Counted from the stretch's first letter, positions 9,666 to 21,660 are shown. The stretch: 64,000 bases of DNA from Taxillus chinensis (GCA_023512835.1 CM042088.1:16234986-16298985), one strand, 5' to 3'. Notes: generated by a model not told the origin, from the sequence alone. Translations and numbers: made by a program.

Positions 9666-12568
9666 TGTCATCACTTGTTTTCGTCCGGGCTCTTTTGGGG
9701 TGAGCTCAAACTAAACCAATAGTGAGAAAATTTAGAGTCGCCACCAACTGTTTTGGGGTACAGTTGGATACCCTCTACTTCGAGTAGTTTTAAGTGTATG
9801 GTCTGTGTTATCAGAGATGGGTTCGGGAGTTAGTTACGTATAGGGAAGGATTAGCACCCCTACAGCGCCCTTTCGGTATCTAATTTAGGAGGAGGAGGTT
9901 TGTATTTATATTGCTGTGACTAGACTAAATTTCCTAAGAAGTCAATGATTTACATTTGGCTAAGTTACTTGTCAAAGTTTATGGTTAAAATTGATTTACC
10001 CTAAAATTTCTAAAGGGAATCCTAAAAATTTGGGTTTTTGTGTGAAGTGGGGAATGAGATCTTAGGGATTGGTTTTGGCTTTTTTGGTTTTACTTTTTGA
10101 AATTGAAGTCCTAAAAAATGGTTTTTATTTCCCCCCCCTTTTTTTGTTTTTGTTTTTTTTTTCGGGTTAGAAAACATACATTTTTTGTTTTCTATGTTTT
10201 GTAAAAAAAACATTTTGGTCTTTTTTGTTTTGTTTTTTTTGTTTTTTTGTTTTTTTTGTTTTTTTTGTTTGTTTTGTCGTTTGTTGTTTTTTTTGTTTTA
10301 GAAATTGAAGTACCAACTTTGGTTTTCTTCCTCTCTTTTTTTTTTTTTTTTTAAAAAAAACATGAAGACGTTTTTTGTTGTTTTTGTTTTTGTTTTTTTT
10401 GTTTTTGGAAACCTTTCTTTCTTTCCCCTTTTTTGTTTTGTGAACCCAAAATCTTAAAGCCAATTTAGGAACATATGCATGAAAATAAAAATGTGGAGTG
10501 TGTGATTATGGCATCCACAAAAGAAAAAAGAAAATCACTCTTTTTTTTTTTTTTTTTTCATGTTCTCCCTCTGCTCTCTCCTTTTTCTTTTTCGTTTTCC
10601 CTTTCTTTTTACTATACTTTACATATTACAACATACACATAGGAAGAAATACCGGAAAATACAATGAAAAAGGCTGAAAAGCAATTACATCAAATATAGA
10701 TAAGCTAAAAAACGAAAATTAGAAAAATGCTAAAAAAACAATTACACCCAAATATAGATACAAATAAATTGAAAAAAGTATTGAAAAGATAAGGGCTGAA
10801 CCGACTTTGAAGCTTGCAACACCAATCTTCTGTTTGAACTCCTATCGGCGCTGATAATCACTTGCTTATAACCAACAAAATCTGACAGGGAGGTTTGCGA
10901 GGGGGATTTCTTGGTATTTGAAGAGTGGAGTGATGTATTTTCTGGGTTTGAGTTTTTTGATGACTGGAAATAAGGAGGGTAGGCGTGAAAAATAGGGGAT
11001 TGGAAAAGGATTGGTGTCTGTTATGTTTTTTGCTTGCTGAACACGCAGAAAAAAAAAGGGCTGAAGCTGGGGCTGTTTTTTGTGTTTTTCCTTGCTAAAA
11101 AAAAGAGCTGGCGTGAGAGGAGGGAAAGAGGATGAAGGGGTGATGTTGATTGCAGAAAACTGGGCGTTTAATCTGAGAAGATGAGGCTGGGGCATTTCTC
11201 TCCTTTCTTTCTTCTTCAATGATCTCTCTCTTCTTTTTTCTCAATGATCTCTCTCTCTCTCTTTTTCTTTCTTTCTTTTTCTGCACTGGAATGATGGAGG
11301 GTTCCCTCTTCCTCTTTTTTTTCTTTTTTAACGAGTTGTCGCCCTCTGTCTGTATATCTCCTCCCGCAGGGACTGACGAATGCCTCTTAAAGTGCTGCAG
11401 AAGAGTTTTTTGGCTGGACTGTCATTAATTGCAGCATTTAATGCTACATTATTGATTTCCTCATTTTCATCCAGGTCTTGTGCAATTTGTCGGATGGTCT
11501 GGCGATTTGTGGCTCGTGATTGCCCTTTTTAATGCTTTTGTTTAGCACATGTGACCGACAGGTATTTAAAAGAATGCTTTGTCAGATGGCCAGCGCATAA
11601 AACAAGCCCCGTGAATAAACAGCGAGAGAAATAAGCCAGCGAGGAAGCCAGCGAGAAAAATCAGTGAAGGCAAAAAAGGGTCGGAGGTTCGAAGTGTCGG
11701 CAGGTCGAAGGGCCGAAGGTGGAAGGCGTACGGGTGCTGCGGGTTGGCGTCGCAAGTTGGCATCGTAAGTCGCGGGTTGAAGTGTCGGCAGCGAGGCTTC
11801 GAGGGTCGAAGGGTCGACGGTCAGAAATCAGCAGGTCAACGGGGCTTCGAGGCTTCGAGGCTTCGGGGCTTCGAGCTTCGGGGCTTCGGGGCTTCGAGGC
11901 TTCGAGCTTCGAGGCTTCGAGGCTTCGGGGCTTCGAGCTTCGGGGTTTCGGGGCTTCGAGCTTCGGGGCTTCGAGGCTTCGAACTTCGGGATTTTGGGGC
12001 TTCGAGCTTCGGGGCTTCGAGGCTTCGAGCTTCGGGGTCAATGGGTCGAAGTGTCGGCAGGTCAACGGTCAACAGTCGTTTTTTTCTAATTACCTTTTTA
12101 CCCCCACCAAAAATGCTAAAATGGACAAACTTTGGGAGGTTGTTTGGGAAGCCCCGTATTCGCCTAAATAGTCATTTTTGAGAATCTCACATGGTCACAT
12201 TCTCGGGCCCTTTGACCAGGGGCATTGACCGTCTTTTGGTGCGTTTTGACTTTTCCAACGAAAGTTGTTTTGGCCATAACTTCTTCATTTTAAGTCTGAT
12301 TGGAGCTCGGTCAAGTGCATTGGTCTCCAATTTTCCTCCTCCTTCATCTGGTGTTGGTCTTGGGGCGCTTCAAGGACTTGTCGCAGAAGTCATTAATTTT
12401 GGACTCCCCCGTCCATGTCAATTGTGTTCATTTCATGCAGATTGGGGTAGACCATTCGTTGGAAGTATGGGGTCATTGTGGACCTCTTCAACAAGGTATA
12501 TGGCATGGGCAGAAAGGTATATCAAAATGGGGTCAGTATGTCCAACCCGGACAAAATGGGGTCCAACA
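9666..12568 (-). mobile_element. Solo-1: solo LTR of the Tat gypsy family in Sire-A integrase
   Basis: On the minus strand it starts TGTTGGACCCCATTTTGTCC (12568) and ends AGTGATGACA (9666), the same termini as the Tat-B LTRs. It is flanked by AAGTG at 9661-9665 and 12569-12573. At 2,903 bases it is about 850 longer than the Tat-B LTR. Extra material includes A/T homopolymer stretches (10060-10560), a CT-rich stretch (11215-11290) and a CTTCGAGG/CTTCGGGG array (about 11780-12050). No internal region is present, so it arose by LTR-LTR recombination after insertion. Apparent ORFs inside are low-complexity readings of the arrays. Confidence 0.93.
11780..12050 (-). repeat. CTTCGAGG/CTTCGGGG short tandem array in Solo-1
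   Basis: About thirty octamer-like units of CTTCGAGG, CTTCGGGG and CTTCGAGC run head to tail. Read on the other strand they are the CCTCGAAGCC units of the Tat-B LTRs. The long 'open' frames rich in Arg, Ser, Lys and Glu across this block are a by-product of the repeat. Confidence 0.85.
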
Positions 12569-12573
12569 AAGTG

Positions 12574-15082
12574 CATCAGGAGTGATCATGGTACAGAATT
12601 TGATTTTTCAGAAATGAGATCATATTGTTTTGAACAGGGCATATAGCATGACTTCTCTGCGGCCAGAACTCCTCAACAAAATGGGGTAGCTGAGCGCAAG
12701 AATCGCACTTTAGTCGAGGCTGGCAGATCTATGTTAGCAGGGGCAACGCTTCCTCTCAGTCTATGGGCTGAAGCTGTGTCCATGCTTGCTATGTTCGAAA
12801 CGGAACTCTAATAAATAAATCTACCATGAAAACACCCTATGAGATGTGGAGAGGACGAAAGCCTTCAATTTCACATTTCAGAGCCTTTGGGTGTACTTGC
12901 TATATATCTTGAACAACGGCAAAGAACCCCCCGAATAAATTTGAACCAAAAATCGATGATGGGATCTTTGTCGGGTACTCACTTCATAGCAAAGCTTATC
13001 GGGTCTTCAATAGAAAACTTTTTAAAGTTGAAGAATCTATCCATGTGACCTTTGATGAAACTAACCTTGATTGGTCAAAAGTCGGTTCTTCTAGTTCTAA
13101 TGTGCAGGTCATGGACAGCAACGTCGATTATTCGAAGTTTATGAATGTTCCTGTTACACATCTTGACCAACCACGTGGCATCAGCGAAGCCCAAAGAAAT
13201 TATATGGATGATGCTACAGATGACTCGGACTCCGGACTACCATTTAGCTCCGGATATACTCCTACGGATACCCAAAATTCCGGAGCACCTTCAAGTCCGT
13301 CCGGACTAGTTAACACTGAAAGAAACAGTGTTGAGGAAACATCTAGTCCGGACGAAGCTCAACCAGCGGATACAACTGAACCACCTAATCTGGAAGAGCT
13401 TCAAATTGTTCAAGATCATCCATCACATGCACAGAATTACAGATGGACTCGAAACCATCCCTCAGATCAAGTGATTGGTGATCCTACTGTTGGTCTAAGA
13501 ACAAGAGCAGCCACCTCCAACATGAGTCTTCACTCGTGTTTTCTATCTCAAATAGAACCAAAGGTGGTAGATGAAGCTCTTCAGGATTCGAATTGGATAG
13601 AAGCCATGCAAGAAGAGCTGAATTAATTTAAGAGAAATAATGTGTGGACCTTAGTACCAAGGCCTAAGTCTCAGCAAGTCATTGGCGTTAAATGGGTGTT
13701 CCGGAACAAGCTTGATACGGATGGAATAGTAATCCGGAACAAAGCCAGACTGGTAGCTAAAGGGTATCGTCAAGAAGAAGGAATAGATTATGATGAGACC
13801 TTTGCTTCGGTTGCAAGACTTGAGGCAATCCGAATGTTTCTGGCGTATGCTTCATATGAAAACTTCAAAGTTTATCAAATGGACGTCAAGAGCGCATTCC
13901 TGAATGGAGATCTTCAAAAGGAGGTGTACGTTGAATAACTTCCCGGCTTCATTGAACCTAAAGCAGGACATCTTGTCTACAAGCTTCGGAAAGCTTTATA
14001 TGGTTTGAAGCAAGCTCCAAGAGCCTGGTACGACACACTGTCAGAATTCCTACTTGCTCACAACTTCCAAAAGGGGAAGATAGACACCACCCTATTTCTA
14101 CGAAAAGAGAAAGGACACACTCTGATCGTACAAATATACGTGGATGATATTATTTTCGGATCAACGAATCTGAAGCTTTGTGAAGAGTTTGCTAAGTTGA
14201 TGACAGGCAAGTTTGAGATGAGCATGATGGGAGAACTGTCCTACTTCCTTGGAATAGAAGTTAAACAATTAAAGGAAGGAATCTTCATTAATCAAACTAA
14301 GTACACTCGCGATCTTATTAAGAAGTTTGGTATGGAAGGTTCATCTCCCGTCAAAACTCCCATGCCTGTCAGTGCCAAGTTAGATCCGGATGTTGACGGC
14401 ATATCCGTAAATGCGACTAACTACAGAGGGATGATCGAATCCTTGCTGTATCTTACAGCAAGTCGCCCAGACATTATGTTTGCAACTTGCATCTGTGCAC
14501 GATACTAGGCGAATCCCAAGGAGTCACATATGCTTCATGTTAAACGGATATTAAGGTATCTCAAGGGAACGATGAATTTGGGACTCTGGTACCCAAAGGA
14601 GTCCAACTTCACCTTATCCGGATACTCTGATGCCGACTTCACCGGATGTCGCATCGACAGGAAGAGCACAAGTGGTACATGTCGGTTTCTTGGAAATAGA
14701 TTAATTTCATGGTTCATGAAAGCAGAATTCCGTATCAAACTCTATTGCTGAAGCGGAATATATAGCTGCTGGGAGTTGCTGCGCACAGCTACTCTGGATG
14801 CAAAGTCAACTTACTGACTACGGGTTCAACATGTCATCTATTCCACTTTACTGCGACAACACTAGCGCTATTGCTATCAGCAACAATCCTGTCATGCATC
14901 CTAAGACTAAGCATATTGAAGTCAGGTATCACTTCATACGTGATCATGTTCTTAAAAGTCACATCTCGCTGGAACACGTTGCTACCGAAGATCAACTGGC
15001 CGACATTTTTACAAAGCCCCTACCTGATGCAAGATTCTCTGAACTACTCTTCCGTTTAGGTATGCTCGACTTTTCCGCATAG
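12574..15082 (+). pseudogene. Sire-A integrase 3' part, RT and RNase H
   Basis: Resumes integrase with the second Asp of DDE at 12584 (IRSDHGTEF) and Glu at 12692 (NGVAERKNRT), 35 residues apart as expected; a TAG interrupts near 12645 and the frame shifts in the C-terminal part (12790-13045). RT runs from about 13510, with YVDD at 14137-14148, and RNase H ends at 15082. In-frame stops are TAA at 13624, TAA near 13936 and TAG at 14506-14508; a frameshift near 14720 falls in RNase H. The TAG at 14506 is shared with Sire-C, while Sire-B has CAG there. Confidence 0.9.
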
Positions 15083-16759
15083 TTTCACATTTAATTTACC
15101 CAACAGTATACTTACTATCAGAACATGCATTGTGTTTTTATTGTAAGTGGAAGACACATACTGACTTTAATGCCGATCATACTTACTGGTTTAAGGCCTC
15201 ATGCTTCTGATATTAATATCAACTTCATATTTGGGAGGATGCTTGCATTTCCCGACTGAAGTCGTTTAAACTAACATGATTAAAGTTTATATGATTTACC
15301 TCTTTCGGGTTTCATGATCTTAACTTCCACTAATCACCACATGACAATAGCATGTTCATTTAGATTACTCTATTAACATGTATAGTTGAAGAAATGAAAT
15401 GGGTTAGCTCGGAATGCCTGGTGGATGAACACTCAATCACACCTGGTCGCTTCAAGTATAGTTTCCTAAAAAGATAGACAGTGCTGAATTCTACAAACTG
15501 GAAATGTCAACCGAGAGGATTGCAAAATCTACGGGGGAGAAAATGCTTTATATATTATTCAGTAATACCCCCGTATATGTCTCATGACCTCTTTCCTGGC
15601 TGTTTATTTGAGGGGGAGCTTTTCATTGAGAGGATTAAATGATCTACGGGGGAGCAATAATGAACCCCTAATATGTCTCGGATACTCCCTCCTCTAAACT
15701 TTTACTTCCTGGATCTGACAGGACATGCTGTTTTAAATCAGAAAAGTGCCATGCTTGGATGTATTTTCTTTCTTCAACCATGCATTTTAATCGGCTAATC
15801 ACCTGCTTACTTTTGACATGTGTTCGCTTCCCATTTTTTTTCACTCATGAATCCTAAATTGGCCAAATCATATGATCTTTAATTAATCTTAGCTACGTTG
15901 CTCAGCAAGACGGTTTCGCTATGTTGACCTATATGAACTTGTGTATTGTTATCTGACATATGCCCTGATTCAGTAATATTGATCATTTTCACGTATGTAT
16001 ATGTCTCTCACATGCTTAGTAATGCATAAGTTCTGTTTCTCATTAGTTCGGATTATGTTGTTTTTCACTGATTATTTTTCCTAATCCGTACTAATCCTTG
16101 CCTGTTAAGCTTTTGTATTTTCAGTTCATTTCTTCGTTTAGCTACAGGTTCAGATTCTCTTTGCAACCGTATCGATCAATCTAGTCCATAGTCTTGGATT
16201 TGAAGTGTTGTGGTACTTCTCTTCTCTTCGACTTATTGACTGCAAAGGAATCTACTTCACTCTCTCGCCGAACTCTGTATACTACGGACACGGTCTACTT
16301 TTCATCCGGATACTCTTCCTCGACTATTATTTACTCCGGATGATTGTCGGTTCATTCCTCCGGACTCCTGACACAGTCTAATCGCGGTGATCCAAGTCTT
16401 CCTATATGTCGCGTGCTTTTGAGGAGGAATCATGATGATTCATTAAATGCAAATCTCGGAATGCACACACACTTCTCTGGATGGCAACCAGCTGTTACAC
16501 TTACTTAGTCATACGGTCTCCACGACATCGTTTCATTCGGAGGCGCATCGATATCCAGACTCATGACATCAGCCTGTCAAGCGGGTCCCTTTTTCACTCA
16601 CCAATTCCTAGACCCGCTGACATTTGCGGACTCGGTCTTATATGTTCTGCTCCTTCCTGCGAAGCACGAGTATTGCTCATTTCAAATCCCTAAACCTCTC
16701 GTTGCTCCTTCCATCACCAAGACCTCACCTTTCCTCTTGTCCTTCAAATTTCCTTTGCA
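15083..16759 (+). other. Sire-A pol-to-accessory-ORF spacer with PPT-like motifs
   Basis: No convincing gene. It contains three polypurine, PPT-like motifs: ACGGGGGAGAAA at about 15531, AGGGGGAGC at about 15611 and ACGGGGGAGC at about 15645. Sireviruses are known for extra PPT-like motifs, so these are probably element features and not chance. The equivalent Sire-C spacer (60701-62434) has similar motifs in reverse. Confidence 0.7.
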
Positions 16760-19520
16760 ATGGCACCCAGAATCTCTCTTTCCGGCGTTAATCCTGGCCA
16801 TCTGGTTGATTGGAATGCTGTTTCTAATCCTCCAGATTGGTTTTTCTAGCTTCGCCCTCTCCTTGAAGCCTCGCATATACTCAACCTGATCTCCAATCCC
16901 GTCGATCTTCTTATCGATGACGTTCTTGAGTATTACCAACGGATTCGCTGCACCACCGATTCCATAACCTCTTATGTCCGCGGTGAATCCATCATCACCA
17001 CTCCGGCTGTTCTCCGCGCTGCTCTCCACCTACCTCTTGGTGAACCACAGCGCCCAGATGCCGATCCAATGGCGGCTTCTATGGGTTGCACACAAAAAGG
17101 CAAGGAATACAAGGTGAAATCTTTCCAAGGTCGCTATTGATGTATGGCGACCATCTTGAGTCGATGCTTACTGGCTCGCACATCAGCCCTCGACTCCGTT
17201 CCGTACGACCTTCTCCTGGCCATGTATGGCGTTTTTGAAGGTCTTCCGATGGATTGGGGGATGTTCTTGTTTCGGTTCTCGCGAATGGTTCCAAGAACCA
17301 TTCCTTCGGGCGCATCCTCGGCATTGTCTTCCGGCATCTTAATCCGGACCATTTCGCTAGATATGATGCTGTTCCATTCCCTCCGGCTTATTACCTTCGT
17401 TATCTTACGCCGGATGGGAACATGACCGCCCGCCGACCATCTGCAGCTCTCCGCATACTTCCTGCCTCGGAACAACAAGGCAATTCTGTTGGTGACCCCT
17501 CCGACAGCCAAGCCCCTAACGTCAGTTCTGCACCCCGATCCTCCCGGATTCGGTCCGTTGCAGCACCCTCTCATTCTCGGGCCTCCCAGCCCAGCGTCCG
17601 TGCCGAACCGTCCGAGGTTGCGGGGCCATCTCGGCCACAGTGCTTCTAAAGTCGTTTCCTCGCCCCCCTCGTTGCTGATGTCCCCACTCCCTCCACCTCC
17701 ACTATTGCTGCCGCGGTTGATACCGCTGTTGCTGTCGCCACCGCTGATGTCCCGGCCTCTTCTTCGGAAGCCCCTTTGCCTCCCCTACCTCAACCCCGAG
17801 ATTATCTTGCCCATCTCACCACCGACAACTTAACGGACCTTTGGCTCCGTTTCAGCCTAGCCCACACCTTCTCCATTCCTGACATCGATCTCCGGGTGTT
17901 TTACACACGCAATACCCAAACCCCGGAGACCATGATCATCTGGAACTTGGACCAAGGCTTTCTTACGCCGGCCGCCATTCCCGATGTGTCGTTCCCTACA
18001 CCCTCCGGCCCAGTCCCTGCTGCACGGAGTCCTTCACCTGCTAAGACTGGACCCTCTTCTCCTACTGCCGCGATTCCCGTGGTTGACTTATCTGGTCAAA
18101 GTGGGTCCATTGCTCCGGATGCCTCCATTGCTCCGGATGCCTCCGATGCTCCGGATGCCTTTGATGCTCCAGATGCTCCTCCTGCTGCTGATACTCCTGC
18201 GGACTCCTCTGCCCAACACACTCCTGCTCCTGTTCATGCGGGGGAGTCCTCCAAAGCTCCGGAGTTGGTCCTTGGGCGTGCCTCTTTTGGCACGGTCCAC
18301 TCCGACGCTGTGCTTTCCGCCCAGCTGGACCGACACGCCCACACTCAAAGCGCCCAAATTTCCGCCATCGCTGCCAAAGTTGATGCCCTCGGTGCCCAAC
18401 TCCTCTCCGCTCTCACTGACTCCTCCACTTCCATGGAGCAGAAAATGGATCTTGTCGCCTCATCCGTACATTCATTGTCTACCTCCTTTGCGGATCTGGC
18501 GCACACGATGGCTCGTCCTCCTGTTGCTTCCCGGCGATCTGCCAAACCGAGGGAGAGAGTGTCATCTGATCCGTCTGCTCCTTCTGCACCACAACCATCT
18601 ACTCGGACTGAGAAGCGGCCAGCCACTTCAATGCTTCAGGGAGTTAGAATTCCCAAACGAAGTCGCTTCTCTCAACCAAGCTCCTCTACTGTAGCTCCAG
18701 CTCCTCCTCCATCCTCCTCATCCGCAGCTGATACCTTCCTCCCATCATATGCGGAGTTTGAACCTTCTAATGCGGATGGAAGCTTGCGCAAGGCAATGAA
18801 ATCCTATGCTGTGTCTTCTGCTGAGAGAAGATGTCTTTCTGAAATGTACCCTTTCTCCTCGGCCGACATTCAGACTCTTTGTTCGGAGAAAGGACTCTTT
18901 ACTACAGAAGACATTGACAACTTCTCGAGGGCTACTAAAATGGAGATGAGGCTGTTTCCATCTCTCTACAAGGATGGGCACTTGTTTGACATTCTGCCGT
19001 GTTGGAATGAAGGCTATCTTCCCAGTGTGGATCTAATTCATTCCTTCATCGACGGAACTGCTGAGGATAACAAGCCATGGAAAACTCTCTCAACTATCCT
19101 CATTCCGTACCGGATCATGTCGCCACACTTCATGATGGCTGTCTTCATGATTCAGTCCAAGCAAATGATTCTCATTGATTCTCATCAGATTGTGGAGCAC
19201 TTCGTTAGAAAGAATCAATGGGAACCGCTGTGTCTCAGGCTGACTGAAGTTGTGAAGAAAGCTGGATTATATGAAGAGTTGGGCATCACACCCTTGCGTC
19301 CGACTGAGAAACTCAAGGCGACATTCCGGGGCAAGAAGCAAGTGCCACAACAGCCGGATGGAGATAGGCTGCGGAGCCTTTGTCGTCACTTCATCAAGTC
19401 ATTTTTGATTGTGGACAAATATTGGAGCCAACACACCACCTTTACGATGAAGGGACAATGGAGCTTAGAGAGAAAGCAGCAACTATGATCTTCAAGTATA
19501 GTAAGCCTTATGTACCTTAG
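16760..19520 (+). pseudogene. Sire-A accessory (env-position) ORF with Ulp1-like C-terminus, broken
   Basis: I chose the ATG at 16760 because the following residues (GVNPGHLVDW) match the start of the Sire-C copy (GVIPGHLVDW). The end at 19520 (KPYVP, stop) also matches. An N-terminal conserved region (about 250 residues; ILSRCLLARTSALDSVPYDL) resembles domains of plant-transposon accessory proteins, a weak assignment. The middle is Ala/Pro/Ser-rich with DAP repeats, then a helical segment. The C-terminal part has His at 19126 (SPHF) and Asp at 19177 (LIDSHQ), the spacing of a Ulp1/C48 peptidase, followed by PQQPDG. A one-base insertion near 19366 and a one-base loss near 19385 shift the frame exactly over the catalytic Cys region. 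Stops occur near 16847 and 17137, and the frame changes between 17250 and 17780. Confidence 0.75.
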
Positions 19521-19651
19521 CGAAAATCTTGTATTAAGGCTGAATTGTACTTAGTTGCTGTTAAATGAAATTGGTTGTGATGTATATTCTGTATGTTATC
19601 TTTTTGCACTACTTACCAGATCAGATTACAACGGGTTTGGGCATATCCACA

Positions 19652-19663
19652 ATTGGGGGAGAT
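19652..19663 (+). promoter_or_regulatory. Sire-A polypurine tract
   Basis: ATTGGGGGAGAT directly precedes the 3' LTR start. The same PPT precedes the Sire-C LTR on the other strand (57823-57838). Confidence 0.88.
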
Positions 19664-20983
19664 CGTTGGATCAAACCCAGAATTTGGATAATGCTGATAA
19701 AGCCTTATGTAATTTGATCTGAGATCTCTTGTGTTTATTTGATCGTTGCAGAAGATATGTTATTAATCCGGAGATACACTCGTGAGAGCAAAGCTAAGGA
19801 CAGGATACATAATCCTGATCCGGACAAGAGTGAGTGTCGTCAAACACTTGGTAAATAACCAAGTCACCAATACATACGGAATAAGGGACATTCATGCGGA
19901 CTAAGTACAAATGCGGAATAAGGACCCGAGTCTTTATTAGACGTGGAGTAAGGAAATTAGATGCGGAGTAAGGAATCCGGACAACTTACTCATACGGAGT
20001 AAGGAAGCGCTAGTATGGAGTAAGCACTCCGATCCCCTAAGACTCGCCCGGAGTAAGGAACTTACATACGGAGTAAGGAACTTACATACGGAGTAAGGAA
20101 CTTACATATGGAGTAAGGAACTTACATGCGGAGTAAGGAAGCACTGATACGGAATAAGTCATCCGACCCTTTAAGACTCGCCCGGAGTAAGGAACTTACA
20201 TACGGAGTAAGGAATTTACATACGGAGTAAGGAACTTACATGCGGAGTAAGGAAGCGCTGGCACGGACTAAGGATTCCAGTACCAAATAGATACGGAGTA
20301 AGAAATCACTGACACGGAGTAAGGTTCCGAGCTTCATTAGCTACGGAGTAAGGAAAATTACACCGGACCAAGAAGATACTGCTTCAACTCAACCGCATTT
20401 AAAGTTATCAGCTTGTGGCGTCCCGATGTAAGACAAATTTATTGAGAACCTGAAGAATCTTACACGTGGATCATCCGGATATGTGGACACAACCTTAATT
20501 GTATTTGGGAACTCACAAACGCACTTATACTCTTCAAACCCAAGATCTTGAGCTCCACAAACCGCAGCAGTCAAGGCAGAGAGATTACCGAGGGATAGTT
20601 AGTGCTGAGCGCATTCCGGAACTACAAGTTCCGAGGTTGTCTCTTAGGAATGTTTTGTATAAATATTCATACTTGTACATTTGTGTAGAGGCGAGCGGAT
20701 GTGCATTTGTTAAGAAAAGACTAATCCTGTGTATGCACAAGCGTTTTTCATCTTTGGAGATAGAATTTGGCTAGTGTGTGAGTTCATTTGTAAACAGAGT
20801 GTAAGAGAGTCTTGCTTCTATTTTGTTGTAATTATCTTGTGATAATAAAACAAAATACTTCCACTATCTGGTTATCTTCCGCAGTGATTCTATCACTTAA
20901 CTAGATAAGTGTTTGTGTTAAGAGAAAGAAAAGAGTTTCGATAAGAGCCTATTCACCCCCCTCTAGGCTCCAAGGGACCATCA
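19664..20983 (+). repeat. Sire-A 3' LTR
   Basis: Starts CGTTGGATCAAACCC, where the first T of the expected TG has become C, and ends GGGACCATCA. It is 78 bases longer than the 5' LTR, mainly because of extra CGGAGTAAGGAACTTACAT units near 19945-19970 and 20060-20140. The Tat-B LTR resumes right after, with the GATAT duplication. Confidence 0.94.
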
Positions 20984-21658
20984 GATATGCATGTATTTTG
21001 ATATGGTCAATCCTTAAGAAGAACAAACAAAAAAAAAAGACAAAATGTTTTCCAAAAGGTTTTCAATAAATAATTTTCAAAATGTTTTCAAAAATGTCTC
21101 CTAAAAAAAAACAAACAAAACAAAACCAAAAAACAAAACAAGGCAAAAAACAAAAAAATGTGTATGTTTTTTAACCCAAACCAAAAAAAGGGAAAATAAA
21201 AACATTTTTAGGACTTCAATTTCCAAGAGCAAAACCAAAAACCAACATCAACCTGTAGGATCTCATTCTTCACTTCAAACAAAAACCCAAAACTTTAGGA
21301 TTCCCTTTAGGGATTTAGGGTAAATCAATTTTAACCATAACTTTAACAAATAACTTAGCCAAATAAAAATCATAGACTCTTTAGGAAACTTAACCCAGTC
21401 ATGGCAGTACAAACAAAAATAAAAACCTCCTCCTCCTAAATTAGATACCGAAAGGGCGCTGTTGGGGTGCTAATCCTTCCCTACACGTAACCAACTCCCG
21501 AACCCTTCTCTAATAACGCAGACCACACACTTTAAACTACTCAAAATAGAGGGTATCCAACTGTACCCCAAAAACAGTTGGTGGCGGCTCTAAATTTCTC
21601 ACCATTGGTTTAGTTTGAGCTCACCCCAAACGGGCCCGGACGAAAACCAGTGATGACA
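20984..21658 (+). repeat. Tat-B 5' LTR, second part
   Basis: Begins with the right GATAT copy of Sire-A and ends CCAGTGATGACA. It matches 36049-36760 of the 3' LTR. It contains GTTGGTGGCGGCTCT near 21582-21596, a mutated duplicate of the PBS found two bases after the LTR. Confidence 0.92.
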
Positions 21659-21660
21659 GC

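Larger units (their letters stand above)
5218..20983 (+). mobile_element. Sire-A: complete Ty1/copia Sirevirus-type element with accessory 3' ORF
   Basis: LTRs lie at 5218-6459 and 19664-20983, with the PBS at 6462, then gag, protease, integrase, RT, RNase H, a 1.7-kb spacer, the accessory ORF and the PPT. The copia order (integrase before RT) and Sirevirus-like gag fix the class. A solo Tat LTR (9666-12568) sits inside integrase; without it and its target duplication the element is about 12.9 kb. The LTRs differ by about 16 bases, all transitions, plus array copy number, so insertion is recent relative to Tat-B. The genes nevertheless carry many stops and frameshifts. Confidence 0.94.

Noticed and set aside
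10167..10463. 98-codon Lys-rich minus-strand ORF
   Set aside because: It is the translation of poly(T) blocks inside a solo LTR and has no complexity.
11661..12181. Several overlapping ORFs rich in Arg/Ser/Lys/Glu on both strands
   Set aside because: Made by the CTTCGAGG octamer array; open in several frames at once and located within an LTR.
16481..19520. Viral envelope gene in the env position of Sire-A
   Set aside because: No signal peptide, transmembrane run or furin-like site that I can see; the protease-like C-terminus argues against an envelope.
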